DNA of 64,000 bases from Dipteronia dyeriana. Lineage: Eukaryota > Streptophyta > Magnoliopsida > Sapindales > Sapindaceae. Below the pieces are notes generated by a model that saw only the letters and a program-made list of their open reading frames with translations, was not told where the DNA came from and did no database searches. Position numbers and translations under genes: made by a program. The stretch lies in assembly GCA_032871835.1 (NCBI GenBank), contig CM065298.1, positions 8,295,596 to 8,359,595 on the forward strand, read 5' to 3'. Positions 11,401 to 21,361 of the stretch are shown here, piece by piece. Every line of letters begins with the position of its first letter. Position 1 is the stretch's first letter.

Positions 11401-12665
11401 CACCTTATGATAATGTTTCTAAAAAGATTCAAAAAGACCAAGGTTTCTAATGATCTGTCTATTCCATGACACCTTATGATAATGTTTCTAAAAAGATTCA
11501 AAAAGTCCCCGTCTAATACCTTGAGGGTCCGAAAAAGTCTTCCCATTAACGACAAATTCTCCTATGAAGTTCCTCATTCTCCTAACATAAGCCAAAAGAT
11601 GGAAGAATTTCAAATTTTTATCACCCCACTTAAGCCATCGAACTCTGGACTTTTGCCTCAAAGATTGCTCTTCCACCCTTAAACTTCTCCATCCCTTTGA
11701 TATAAGTAGAAGACGCAAGCTACGAAGCCTATCAGTCCAGCCTTCCACTTCAGCTATCTTATCAATCTTTGCCAACTTTTTTCTCCCACCGTTCTAACGA
11801 AAAGGCTTTATTCTTGTTACCCTGATGCCAATTTTTCAGCATAATTTTGGCCTTTTTAAGTTTACTGTTAAGAGCCCTATCAACAGGCCCTCTTGGCTGA
11901 AACCGAGACCACTCATTACTCACCTCTTTCATCAATTGCTTCTCCTCCAACCAGCTATTAAAGAAACGAAAAGGCGTAGGCCCCTAATCCATGCCTACCT
12001 GGCTTAAACCGATTGCATTATGGTCGAATAGGCATCTCGCTAGCCCTTTTTGAGAGATATTAGGATACAACAAGAGAATCTCCAGATAAATGAGAAACCT
12101 ATCCAACCTCACCCATCCTACCCTTTCTCTTAAGTTTGTCCAAGTAAATGACAAACCTTGTAAAGGAATGTCCACAACGTTGGCTTTTCTAATGAAATCA
12201 TTGAAATTCCTTATTTGCATTGAATTATGCACCACCCCAATTCTTTCCTCCCTATTAAGAACCGTATTAAAGTCGCCTCCCAAACACCACAGAATCGAGA
12301 AATAATTCTGAACTTGAAGCAAGAAGTCCCACGGCTCTTTACGTTCCCTCTCACTCCTACCTCCGTAAACATTACAAAACACCACTTGTTTGTTTAATAG
12401 AACAAATTCACCTGCCACTATAATGCACCATCTATCCCTCATTCCATAAAATGAGCATCCCCCCTAAAGCACCTTCAGAATCCACCCCCACACCTCTATT
12501 AAGAACTGATCCCCCTAACAAATTAACAATTCTGTAATAAAAAGACTTGAGTTTAGTTTCCTGAAGGAAGAGAACCGATGGCTTATGAACCTCCACCAAA
12601 TTACGGACCACTCTCCTCTCTTTTTTTTAGCCTAAACCTTTTATATTCCAAGAACAAGCTATCAT
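8496..12665 (-). pseudogene. LINE-2 ORF2: endonuclease, reverse transcriptase, zf-RVT, RNase H
   Basis: ORF2 starts at an ATG on 12665, 49 nt after the ORF1 stop, and would encode ~1,390 aa. In order: endonuclease (MIACSWNIKGLG, LQETKL, GGDFNTVL, then FTW and RLDRFL near 12080-12130); pre-RT segment (WGDKNLKFFH, 11580-11640); RT with NKAPGPDGMNLNFI (11230-11290), GLRQGDPLSPFLF (10680-10730) and the catalytic FADD at 10560-10571; zinc-binding RT domain (FAWQLLRSRVL...CHLC...NHLF, 9290-9430); RNase H with LKFNVDG near 8890 and a C-terminal part at 8496-8723. ORF2p nicks DNA and reverse-transcribes the LINE RNA. Breaks include a stop 11 codons in, a TAG replacing Trp in GMDWGP near 11986, a frameshift in an A run near 11775, others between 10838 and 11185, and a 69-bp duplication at 11371-11508. 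Confidence 0.88.
11371..11508 (-). repeat. 69-bp in-frame tandem duplication inside LINE-2 ORF2
   Basis: The block beginning AAGGTTTCTAATGATCTG at 11371 restarts at 11440 with essentially no differences. Sixty-nine bases is 23 codons, so the frame is kept. It lies between the pre-RT segment and RT block 0. The near-identity of the two copies implies a recent slippage or unequal exchange. Confidence 0.9.
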
Positions 12666-12714
12666 AAAAAAATTGAAACCCAACAGACAAACAAATTGTA
12701 AAACAAAGTTGTTG

Positions 12715-14892
12715 CTAAACATCCTCAAAAAACCTGGTCGCGTCTTCAGATTCTCTTCGTGCCACTTCTTCCCCTATCTCTTTTTCCTTACCGTTAAAGT
12801 CAAAGCCTAGAGCAACACCCGTCTCTATTACTTTTGCTATCTCCTCATCCAAATCCCACGTCACCCTTCTGTCAGCCATTACCTTTTTCTGACGAATTTT
12901 CATATCTTTTTTATCTGAAATTTTTGAGTATCTCGTTCTCATACCATGTTTTTTTTGAAGCACAACCAGCTTTCTTCCTCCATGTACTCTTCTTTGGCAT
13001 GATTGGGGATTCTGGAACAACTTCTACACTTCGTGTTGGCGCTGGATCCAGCTTCTCTATACGCTGAAAATTACTCAATTCCTTCTCTGGATCTTCAAAA
13101 GGACCTAGTTGAACATAAATAGATTGTCCTACATTAGGTACAGGGAAATCATTAATAACAGTATTGGGCACTAGAATCTGCCCTTCTTCTTTCTCACTTG
13201 AACTCAAATAAGAGTCCACTGTCAGCCTATCATCCTCAATTTTAACATCCTTTAGATTAGACCCTTCGTTTGAGCCATTGGGCTCATTATAAGCTAGCCC
13301 ATTAATAAACTTTCCTAAGTGACATTTAGAACTTTCTCCTTTGAACAGTTTAAAACCCATCACATAGCCCAAACTTGAAGAGCTATCATCTCCATCACTA
13401 CCTCCCATCTTAACATCTTCTTCCTTTTTCTCCAGGATGATCTTAGCCTTGCTGTCATAAATTGGATGTAGCTTAGCTCTAGGTTCTCTACTTCACTCCT
13501 TTTTGCCATTGTCAAACAACTCTTTGTTATTTTCAAATTGCATTAAATGCTGGAGTTAACATCCCTTCTCTCTCCTCATTCTCTGCCATACCTTATGTTG
13601 TGATGAGACTTATCTCAGTTTTGCTTTTCTGACCTCTTCTCACGATTTCCTAACTGACCCTTCACTCCCTCTATCACCAAAGTTGATTCAGAATGAACTA
13701 AATTGAAAATCTGATCCTTATTTCTAACGATTTCAATTTCCTTTTCGTTAGCTTCCTCAACCGACTTAGAATTCAAACTAGATTGGTTGCCAGTTGGTCT
13801 CAACCCCAGACACATCTCCACCCATCGATGCTCAACCGGAGATGGATCGACCATCGTCGAAACCATAAACAATCTGCTTCCAACTCTAACCTCAGTCTTC
13901 TTACAACAGTGTTGATTAGAAGGAAACAAAATCAACACTCTTCCTCTGTCCATCCTCTTTCTCTGAAATGTATCATTGTCTACTAACAAAGGTTCACCCA
14001 AACATTTCCCCACCTTTAAGAAGAATGCAGAGTTCCAGACACTTAAAGGTACCTCAGAAATTTCAACCCACATTGGTTATGACTGGGGAATCGTCGACCA
14101 TGACCATATCTCCATAGAGAAGAAGCAATCATCCCATAAAGATCTATTTTTCATAAAACCCACCCTTTCACTTTCCGATAAGAAACTCCAAAGAATGAAC
14201 TTTTCTCCCAAATATGTCGATGAGAAAGGAATACCCCTGCTTGCAACCCGATTGTTCACACTGGAAACATCATAAAAACTTCTTAGGACCCCAATTGCGC
14301 ATTTACTTAGCCATCCAGCTTCACCTGAAGGCCCTTCCCAAATCATAGACATAAAATCATCACTCTGCTCTGTATCCATCTTGTTCCTTCTTTTTTCCTT
14401 AACGACCTCCACAAAAGAGCGATCATACATATCCCTCTGATGATGAAAAAAACCTATTTGATTCTTCATTGACCCTCTCATGTTGAAAAAATCTATTTGA
14501 TTCTTCATTGAGATTTTTGAAGCCCACAAGACGAGACCTCTCTCCCTGATCTCTGTTTCCACCTGAACTCCGATTCTTCCAGTCCGAGGTTGCCATCTTG
14601 GAAATAATTGGCCAACTGTATTCGTGCATTCCATTGGTCATTTTCACCACCTTTGAAGCTTCCAACATGGTTGTGAATCTAACAAAAGCATAAACACGCT
14701 GCCTTCCACTCTTCTTTGATAACAAGAAAACATCCCTCACCTCCCAAAAGGTTTGAAAATTCCCCACAGTCCCAGCAAGTCTACCTTCGGATTAAGATTA
14801 TCTACAAAGATAGTGGATAAATTATCTCTGAAATCCCTCCTAGATTCATAATCTTGATAACCAGACTCTCTCTCTCTATAAACCTCTCTCAT
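12715..14892 (-). pseudogene. LINE-2 ORF1: RNA-binding Gag-like protein with RRM
   Basis: ORF1 starts at ATG on 14892 and ends at 12715 (about 725 codons if intact). The N-terminus has an RNA-recognition motif: RNP2-like STIFVDNLN near 14790 and RNP1-like RQRVYAFVRF near 14690. Next comes a domain of the kind common in plant LINE Gag proteins and DUF4283-type proteins (WVEISEVPLSVWN near 14060, then GRVLILFP). The C-terminus is acidic and low-complexity. It coats the LINE RNA. A frameshift lies inside the RRM near 14760 and others near 14634 and 14076. A ~39-bp local duplication at 14450-14515 repeats MKNQI/NEESNRFF. A second copy of the C-terminal part is at 63523-64000. Confidence 0.82.
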
Positions 14893-14904
14893 GTTTTTTT
14901 CCAT

Positions 14905-14916
14905 ATATTGTGAAGG
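14905..14916 (+). repeat. Right target-site duplication of LINE-2
   Basis: ATATTGTGAAGG, identical to 7925-7936. It sits directly upstream of the LINE-2 5' end. Confidence 0.88.
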
Positions 14917-15194
14917 CGGTGATGAATTCGGTGATAGGGGGTATCAAATGGTGTTTACTAAAGATAGACAGATCATGGAAAGTTTTAACGTGGTAGAAGA
15001 GATCATTCTTTCTTGGCTGAATGATAAGGTAGAGGGTCTATTAGAGAAGATGGATTTCTAGAAAGCTTATGATTCAATGAATTATTCATTTTTGGATGCA
15101 ATTATTGAGGATATGGGTTTCGGTCATTGATGGAGTTTATGGGTCAGGAGTTGTAGATCGAACCGGTTGTTGTCAGATTTCGTTATTGATCGAA
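14917..15194 (+). pseudogene. Old LINE, fragment 3: RT core
   Basis: With one frame change the plus strand reads QMVFTKDRQIME, EEIILSWLNDKVEGLL, KAYDSMNYSFLDAII and WSLWVRSC, which are RT blocks 1-3 of plant LINE ORF2. An in-frame TAG precedes KAYDS. The fragment is cut at 15194, where copy G2 of the 2.1-kb repeat begins, and resumes at 32645 with GAAGCC, matching the uninterrupted copy at 41024. Confidence 0.72.
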
Positions 15195-15225
15195 ACGATT
15201 TATATACCTATTTGAGGTCCCCATT
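15195..15225 (+). repeat. First 31 bp of LTR-like repeat G2, split off by gypsy A0
   Basis: ACGATTTATATACC through GGTCCCCATT equals the start of copy G1 at 5212. It continues at 30537 after the gypsy insertion. The five bases before the gypsy (CCATT) and after it (CTATT) look like a target duplication with one substitution. Confidence 0.7.
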
Positions 15226-16211
15226 TGTAAAATCCATGTCTTTCAAGTCCAATCGGAAGGTCCAATTGGAAAAAAAAATTGGATAAGCGTGAAGCAGAAA
15301 AGCCATCAGGTGAGTAAGCCTAGGTGATCTGCATGGCTGACAGGCAGCTGTGAGCTTAGTTAATCAGCTCACAACTTCAGCTGTGTCCTTCCATAAGTAT
15401 ATATATTGGAAGATAAACGTTGTGAGAGCTAGAAAGAAGTAGAATCCAGCGGAAGAAAGGAAAGAGATGGAGAAGGAAAGAAGACGAAGTAGGGGAACCT
15501 AACATACTTGGTCCGAATTAAGCTTGACGTCTAAGTTGTGAGTGAATTAAGTTTCAGTTTTGTTTTTAACTCAAGTTTCCAGCTTTATGCTTAAGATTAA
15601 TTGTTGCAAATCTTTTAAGCATTTTATGCTCTTTTATGAATGATGGTGATCATACAAAGAACTGAAAGTATGTTTTATGCTTATATTAGCATTTAGAATT
15701 AATTATATTATTTTTGTGAAATGTCAAGAGATTATGATTTTTACAAAAGCACCAGGTAGGTACCCTTCCCCAGTTATGATTATTGTTGGCTTTTGGGGTC
15801 GTTCTACACATGTGTAAGTCAGTCGAGTCGCTTTGCACATGTATGACCAGAGAAAGAGTAATTGAGTCGCTCTACACGTGTATGACCAGAAGTTTTTCCG
15901 ACTCTGCGTTTGCACAAAGTAATTCGGCTTACGTATTGAAGATATCCCTAGGTACTAAATTGGTGAAGATTAAGATTTTATAAAGTATCTTATTCTTGTT
16001 CAGAAAAGAGATGCATTTAGTTTATTCAATTTATTCAGCACGAAAGTAGATATATTATCTTTTACTATGTATTACAGAATGCATATTGTAAAGTTGTTTA
16101 GAAATGTGTTTTTAAAAGTTTTCATTCACTCATTGGGCGTTAGCGCTCATCCTTTCACTCAAAAATATTAATCCAGGTAGCTGCTCGGTTGTGCAGACTC
16201 AGAAGTTTTGA
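15226..16211 (+). repeat. Truncated LTR of gypsy A0
   Basis: It starts TGTAAAATCCATGTC and aligns to the family LTR for its first ~985 bp, including a TATATATAT promoter box near 15400 and the tandem GAGTCGCT..ATGACCAGA block (15825-15890). It stops at CAGAAGTTTTGA, where A1's LTR begins. Confidence 0.8.
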
Positions 16212-17772
16212 TGTAAGGTCCATCTCATTCAGGCTCAATTTGAAAAAAATAATAATTGGATAAGCGTGAAGCAGAAAAGCCATCAGGTGAGTAAGCCTAG
16301 GTGATTTGTATGGTTGACAGGCACCTGTGAGCTTAGTTAATTAGCTCACAACTTCAGTTGTGTCCTTCCATAAGTATATATATATATATATATTGGAGGA
16401 TAAACGTTGTGAGAGCTAGAAAGCAGTAGAATCCAGCGGAAGAAAGGAAAGAGAAGGAGAAGGAAAGAAGACGAAGCAAGGGAACCTAGCATACTCGGTC
16501 CGAATTAAGCTTGACATCTAAGTTTTGAGTGAATTAAGTTTTCAGTTTTGTTTTTAACTCAAGTTTACAGATTTATGCTTTAATTGCTGCAAATCATTTT
16601 AAGCTTTATTATCTTTTATGATTGATTGTGATTATACAGAGAACTGAAAGTATGTTTTATGCTTATATTAGCATTCAGAATCAGTATATTATTTTTATGA
16701 ATTATCAAGAAGAGATTATGATTTTTACAAAGCACCAGGCCTGTACCCTTCCCCAGTTATGATTATTGTTGGCTTTTGGGGTCGTTCTACACATATGTAT
16801 GTCAGATGAGTCGCTGCAAGTGCATGACTAGAGAAAGAGTAATAGAGTCGCTCTGCACTTGTATGACCAGAAGTTATTCCCGACTCTGCGTTTACCCAAA
16901 GTAATTCAGCTTACGTATTAAAGATATCCCTAGGTACTAATTTGGTACAGATTAAGATCTTATAAATTTTCTTACTCTTGTTCATAAAAGAGATGCATTC
17001 AGTTTTTTCAGCACGAAAGTATATATATTATATTATACTATGTATTACTGAATGCTTATTGCAAAGGGGTTTAGAAAAGTGTTTTTAAAAGTTTTCATTC
17101 ACTCACTGGGCGTTAGCGCTCATCCTTTCACTTTTAAAATATTATTCCAGGTAGTGGCTCGGTTGTACGGATTCAGAAGTTTTGAGGTGGGCCACTCGAT
17201 GACATCAGAAAGCATAAAAGTCATACATTTTTAATTTTCATGTACATATTTAGAACTATGAGGCCGGCATGGTCGGGACGGTAGGTATGGTAGGGACGGT
17301 AGGCATGGTCGGGACGGTAGGCATGGTCGGGACGGTAGGCATGGTCTTGACGGTAGACATGGTCAGAACTTGGTCGGAATTCTAATCAGTCTACTCGGCC
17401 TATTCGGCCCACTTTACCTACTCGACCTATTCGGTCTACTCAGTCTACTCAGTCTACTCAGCCTACTCGGGTTTCTTACTCGGCCTGCTCGGTTTTCTGG
17501 TCGGGACAGACCAGTGTGTTAGTTTTTTAAGTAGTCGGTTTTTGGTCCGATCGGTCATTTTTGACAAACTTTTTGTAACGAACGAAAATATGTAAAGAAA
17601 TTGCAATTATGTACATTTTGTACTCTCCAATATTTTCCTTACATTTATTTATGTTAAAAAGCAAGTATTTTCTATAAAAATTTTAGTAGAAAGTTATTTT
17701 ATCATGCTAGTAAAAGTTCAGCCCGCGGGGTCTCCCTCGTACTCAAGAGAGGAGTCGGGGTGGGTCTTGTCA
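16212..17772 (+). repeat. 5' LTR of gypsy A1
   Basis: 1,561 bp, TGTAAGGTCC...CTTGTCA. Parts in order: promoter TATA run at 16374-16393, GAGTCGCT..ATGACCAGA repeats (16810-16870), CpG-rich arrays at 17265-17370 (18-bp GCATGGTCGGGACGGTAG, ~5 copies) and 17385-17470 (~10-bp CTACTCGGCC units). The promoter lies ~165 bp from the left end, so U3 is short and R-U5 long. Confidence 0.85.
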
Positions 17773-17787
17773 ACTTGGTATCAGAGC
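17773..17787 (+). other. Primer binding site of gypsy A1 (initiator tRNA-Met)
   Basis: TGGTATCAGAGC (17776-17787) lies three bases after the LTR. It is the complement of the 3' end of plant initiator tRNA-Met, the usual minus-strand primer for this group. Confidence 0.9.
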
Positions 17788-17871
17788 ACGGTTTATAATT
17801 CCTTAGACCACAGTAATTGTTTGCATTTAGTTTCATGCATTTAAGCATAACTTTGATTTTGTAACAGCATC

Positions 17872-18418
17872 ATACGTCGAGTTGGCTGCTCACGCACAAG
17901 ACCGGTGGCTGACCTTGGAGAGAGGAGTGGTAACCAAGGTGAAAACGAGATAGAATCACACCCTCAACCACCTATAGCTCAACCTCATGTACCGAAACCT
18001 AGGGAAGAACCAATGGATAGGATTGTTGAACTATTGACTGCGATGGTTCAGTAACAAATGCGAGTGCCTGCAAAGTCAATTGAGCATGTACGAAAGTTGG
18101 GAGCTACGAATTTTGAGGGATTTGGAGATCCAGATAGTGCTAGTTCTTGGTTGAATGGACTAGAACGTGTATTTGAAGTTATGAGGTGCACCGATGAAAA
18201 GAAGGTTTCTTTTGCTACGTTTTTGCTAATGGAAAAAGCATATGATTGGTGGGTCTCAGTTCAACGAAGAACTCCTGAAGGATTTACTTGGGAGGATTTT
18301 AAGAAGCAATTTAATGATCATTATTATCCCCGTTTCTATCAAGATTTGAAAAGACCTAAATTTTTCAAATTAGTACAGGGATCTATGACAGTAGAAGAGT
18401 GTGAGAAGAAATTTATAG
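17872..18418 (+). pseudogene. Gag of gypsy A1, N-terminal half
   Basis: The reading RRVG...RTRPVADLGERSGNQ starts where sister copies have ATG; here it is ATA. A TAA interrupts at 18053-18055 (where sister copies have Tyr). After this it is open and carries the capsid-type block NFEGFGDPDSASSWLNGLER, AYDWW, FTWEDFKKQF and YPRFYQDL. At 18418 it is cut by element B, and it resumes at 26347. Gag forms the particle that packages the element RNA. Confidence 0.85.
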
Positions 18419-20022
18419 TGTAACACCCAAGTCTTTCAGGCCCAATTGAAAGGCCCAATTAAAAAAAAAGGATAAGCGTGAAGCAGAAAAGGCATCAGGT
18501 GAGTAAACCTAAGTAAATTGTATGGCTGACAGGCAGCTGTGAGCTTGGTTAATTAGCTCACAACTTCAGCTGTGTCCTTCCATAAGTATATATATATATA
18601 TATATAAGAGGATAAACATTGTGAGAGCTAGAAAGCAGTAGAATCCAGCGGAAGAAAGGAAAGAGAAGAAGGAAAGAAGACGAAGGGAACCTAGCATACT
18701 CATTCTGAATTAAGCTTGACGTCTAAGTTGTGAGTGAATTAACTTTCAGTTTTGTTTTTAACTCAAAGGTGTCCAGTTTTATGATTAAGATTAATTGTTG
18801 CAAATCTTTTAAGCTTTTTATTGCTTTTTATGATTGATGGTGATGATACAGAGAACTGAAAGTATATGTTTTATGCTTATATTAGCATTCAGAATTAGTT
18901 ATATTATTTTCTTGAATTATCAAGAAGAGATTATGATTTCTACAAAAGCACCATGTATGTACCCTTCCCCAGTTATGATTATGGTTGGCTTTTGGAGCCT
19001 TTCTACACATGTGTATGTCATGAGTCGCTCTGCAAGTGCATGACCAGAGAAAGAGAAATAGAGTAGCTCTGCACTTGTATGACCAGAGAGTCGCTCTGCC
19101 CGAGCATGACCAGAGAAAGAGTAATTGAGTCGCTCTTCACGGGTATGAGCAGAAGTTATTCATGACTTGACGTTTGCCCGAAGTATTTCAGCTTACGTAT
19201 TGAGGATATCCCCAGTACGAATTTGGTGCAGATTAAGATTTTATGAAGTATTTAATTCTTGTTCAGTAAAGAGAAGCATTCAGCTTATTCAGTTTATTAA
19301 GTAAGAAAGTAGATATTTTATCTTATACCATGTATTACTGAATGCTTAATGTAAAGTGGGTTAGAAAAGTGTTTTTAAAAGTTTTTATTCACTCACTAGG
19401 TGTTAGCGCTCATCCTTTCACTCTTAAATATTTATTCAGATAGCTTCTCGATTGTGCGGACTCAGAAGTTTTGAGGTGGGCTACTCGGTAACATCATGAA
19501 GCATAAAAGTCATGCGTTTTAAATTGCCATGTACATATTTAGAAATATGAGGTAGGCATGGTCAGGACGGTAGGCATGGTCGGGACTGTAAATTGGTCGG
19601 GAGGGTAGGCATGGTCAGAAAGTGGTCGGAATTCTACTCGGTCTGTTCGGTCTACTCGGCCTACTTGACCTATACGGCCCACTTGACCTACTCGGCCCAC
19701 ATGGCCTATTCGGTCTACTCTGCCTACTCGGGTTTCTTACTCGGCCTGCTCAGATTTCTCGTCGGGATGGACTGATGTGTTAGTTTTTAAAGTGGTCAGT
19801 TCTTGGTCCGATCGGTCCTTTTGACAAATTTTTTGTAACGAACAAAAATATATGAAAAGAAATTGCAATTATGTACATTTTGTACTCTCCTTACATTTTG
19901 TTTGTTTACTAGCAAGTATTTCCTATGGAAATCTTAGTAAGTCCTTTCATCATGATAGTAAAAGTTCAGCCCACAGGGTTTCCCTCGTACTCAAGAGAAA
20001 GAAGTCAGGGTGGGTTCTGTCA
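18419..20022 (+). repeat. 5' LTR of gypsy B
   Basis: 1,604 bp, TGTAACACCCAAGTC...TTCTGTCA. It has the family layout: a duplicated GGCCCAATT near the start, a TATA run at 18587-18606, GAGTCGCT..ATGACCAGA repeats (19020-19150), and CpG-rich arrays (19555-19750). Confidence 0.9.
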
Positions 20023-20037
20023 ACTTGGTATCAGAGC
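20023..20037 (+). other. Primer binding site of gypsy B (initiator tRNA-Met)
   Basis: TGGTATCAGAGC at 20026-20037, three bases after the LTR. Confidence 0.9.
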
Positions 20038-20121
20038 ACAGTTTCAAATTCCTTAGACCACAGAGATTGTTTGCATTTATTTTCATGCACTTAAGCATAA
20101 CTTTGATTTTGTAACAGCATC

Positions 20122-21361
20122 ATGCGTCGAGTTGGCCGCCCATGCATAAGACCGGTAGCTGACCTTGGAGAGAGGAGTGGTAACCAAGGTGAAAACGAGA
20201 TAGAATCACACCCTTAACCACCTATAGCTCAACCACATGTACCGAAACCTAGGGAGGAACTAATGGATAGAATTGCAGAACTGTTGACTGCAATGGTCTT
20301 GTACCAAACGCGAGTGCCTAAAAGTTCAATTGAGCGTGTACGAAAGTTGGGAGCTACGAATTTTGATTGAACAGGAGATCCAGATAGTGCTAGTTCTTGG
20401 TTGAATGAATTAGAACATGTATTTGAAGTTATGAGGTGCATCGATGAACATAAGGTTTCTTTTGCTACGTTTTTGCTAAAGGAAAAAGCATATGATTGGT
20501 GGTTCTCAGTTCAACGAAGAACTCCCAAAGGATTTATTTGGGAGGATTTTAAGAAGCAGTTTAATGGTCATTATTTTCCCCGTTTCTATCAAGATTTGAA
20601 AAGAGCTGAATTTTTACAAACTAGTACAGGGATCTATGACAGAAGAAGAGTATGAGAAGAAATTTACAGAACTTTTGAGGGTAGCTCCGTATGTAGTTGC
20701 TGATGAAGAAAATTAGTGTAGAAAATTCGAAGATGGACTTCGATCGTAAATTAAGACAATAGTGACTACTTCTGGATATGTTGAGTTTGGTAAGTTGTTT
20801 GAAGCTGCATTGAGAGTGGAGATAGGCCTTAATGACTCTCGTAGATTTGAATAACAGAAGCAAAATCGTAGTAACCGGTCAGTAGGAGGCTCATTTGGCA
20901 AAATGCCTAAGGCAATAGGCAGTTTTTAAGGTCAGACTAGTAATTATCAACAGAGTCATGGACCGGGTTCTAGCCAAGCCTCAGTCCAGCAACCAATGGG
21001 TAGTCGGCAACAGAGTGTTAGTATGGGTAGAGGTTGGCGTCCTCTATGTTCGACTTGTGGAAAACACCATGATGGTGAGTGTTATTTGGGGAGATCAGGT
21101 TGTTATCAATGTGGGCAACCTGGACATTTAAAAAGAGATTGCCCCGAGTTAGTTCAGAGAGGCAATAAAGAAAGAAAGATAGGTTTTCAACCAATGCAAA
21201 GTGGCGCTGGTCAGATTCAAGGGCAAAGGGGATCCCGATTAGGAGGATCTACAACTACAGGGAAAACCCAAGTTAGTGTAGCAGGGGTTCGAGGCAACCA
21301 ACAGAGAGGTCAGTCGGGTAGACCTCGTACTCAGGCACAGGTTTTTGCTATGACTCAGTAA
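20122..21361 (+). pseudogene. Gag of gypsy B
   Basis: ATG at 20122 starts MRRVGRP. Motifs follow as in the sister copies: SWLNELEHVFEVM, AYDWW, WEDFKKQF, FGKLFEAALRVE, and a zinc knuckle CYQCGQPGHLKRDC near 21093-21140 (Cys-X2-Cys-X4-His-X4-Cys). Breaks include a stop in the P/H-rich N-terminal part, TGA near 20368, a frameshift near 20615, TAA at 20747-20749 (shared with copy A1) and TAA at 21359-21361 at the protease junction (also shared with A1). It cannot give a full Gag as it stands. Confidence 0.88.

Larger units (their letters stand above)
7937..14904 (-). mobile_element. LINE-2: near full-length L1-type non-LTR retrotransposon
   Basis: A 6,968-bp element on the minus strand, bounded by a perfect 12-bp duplication. 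It has a short 5' leader, ORF1 with an RNA-recognition motif, ORF2 with endonuclease, RT, zinc-binding and RNase H parts, a GT-rich 3' UTR, an AATAAA signal (complement at about 7957-7962) and a poly(A) tail (T run from about 7938). It inserted into an older plus-strand LINE: removing it joins 7924 to 14917 into continuous LINE reading. Both ORFs carry stops and frameshifts, so it is no longer autonomous, but motifs are well preserved and it is much younger than its target. Confidence 0.9.
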
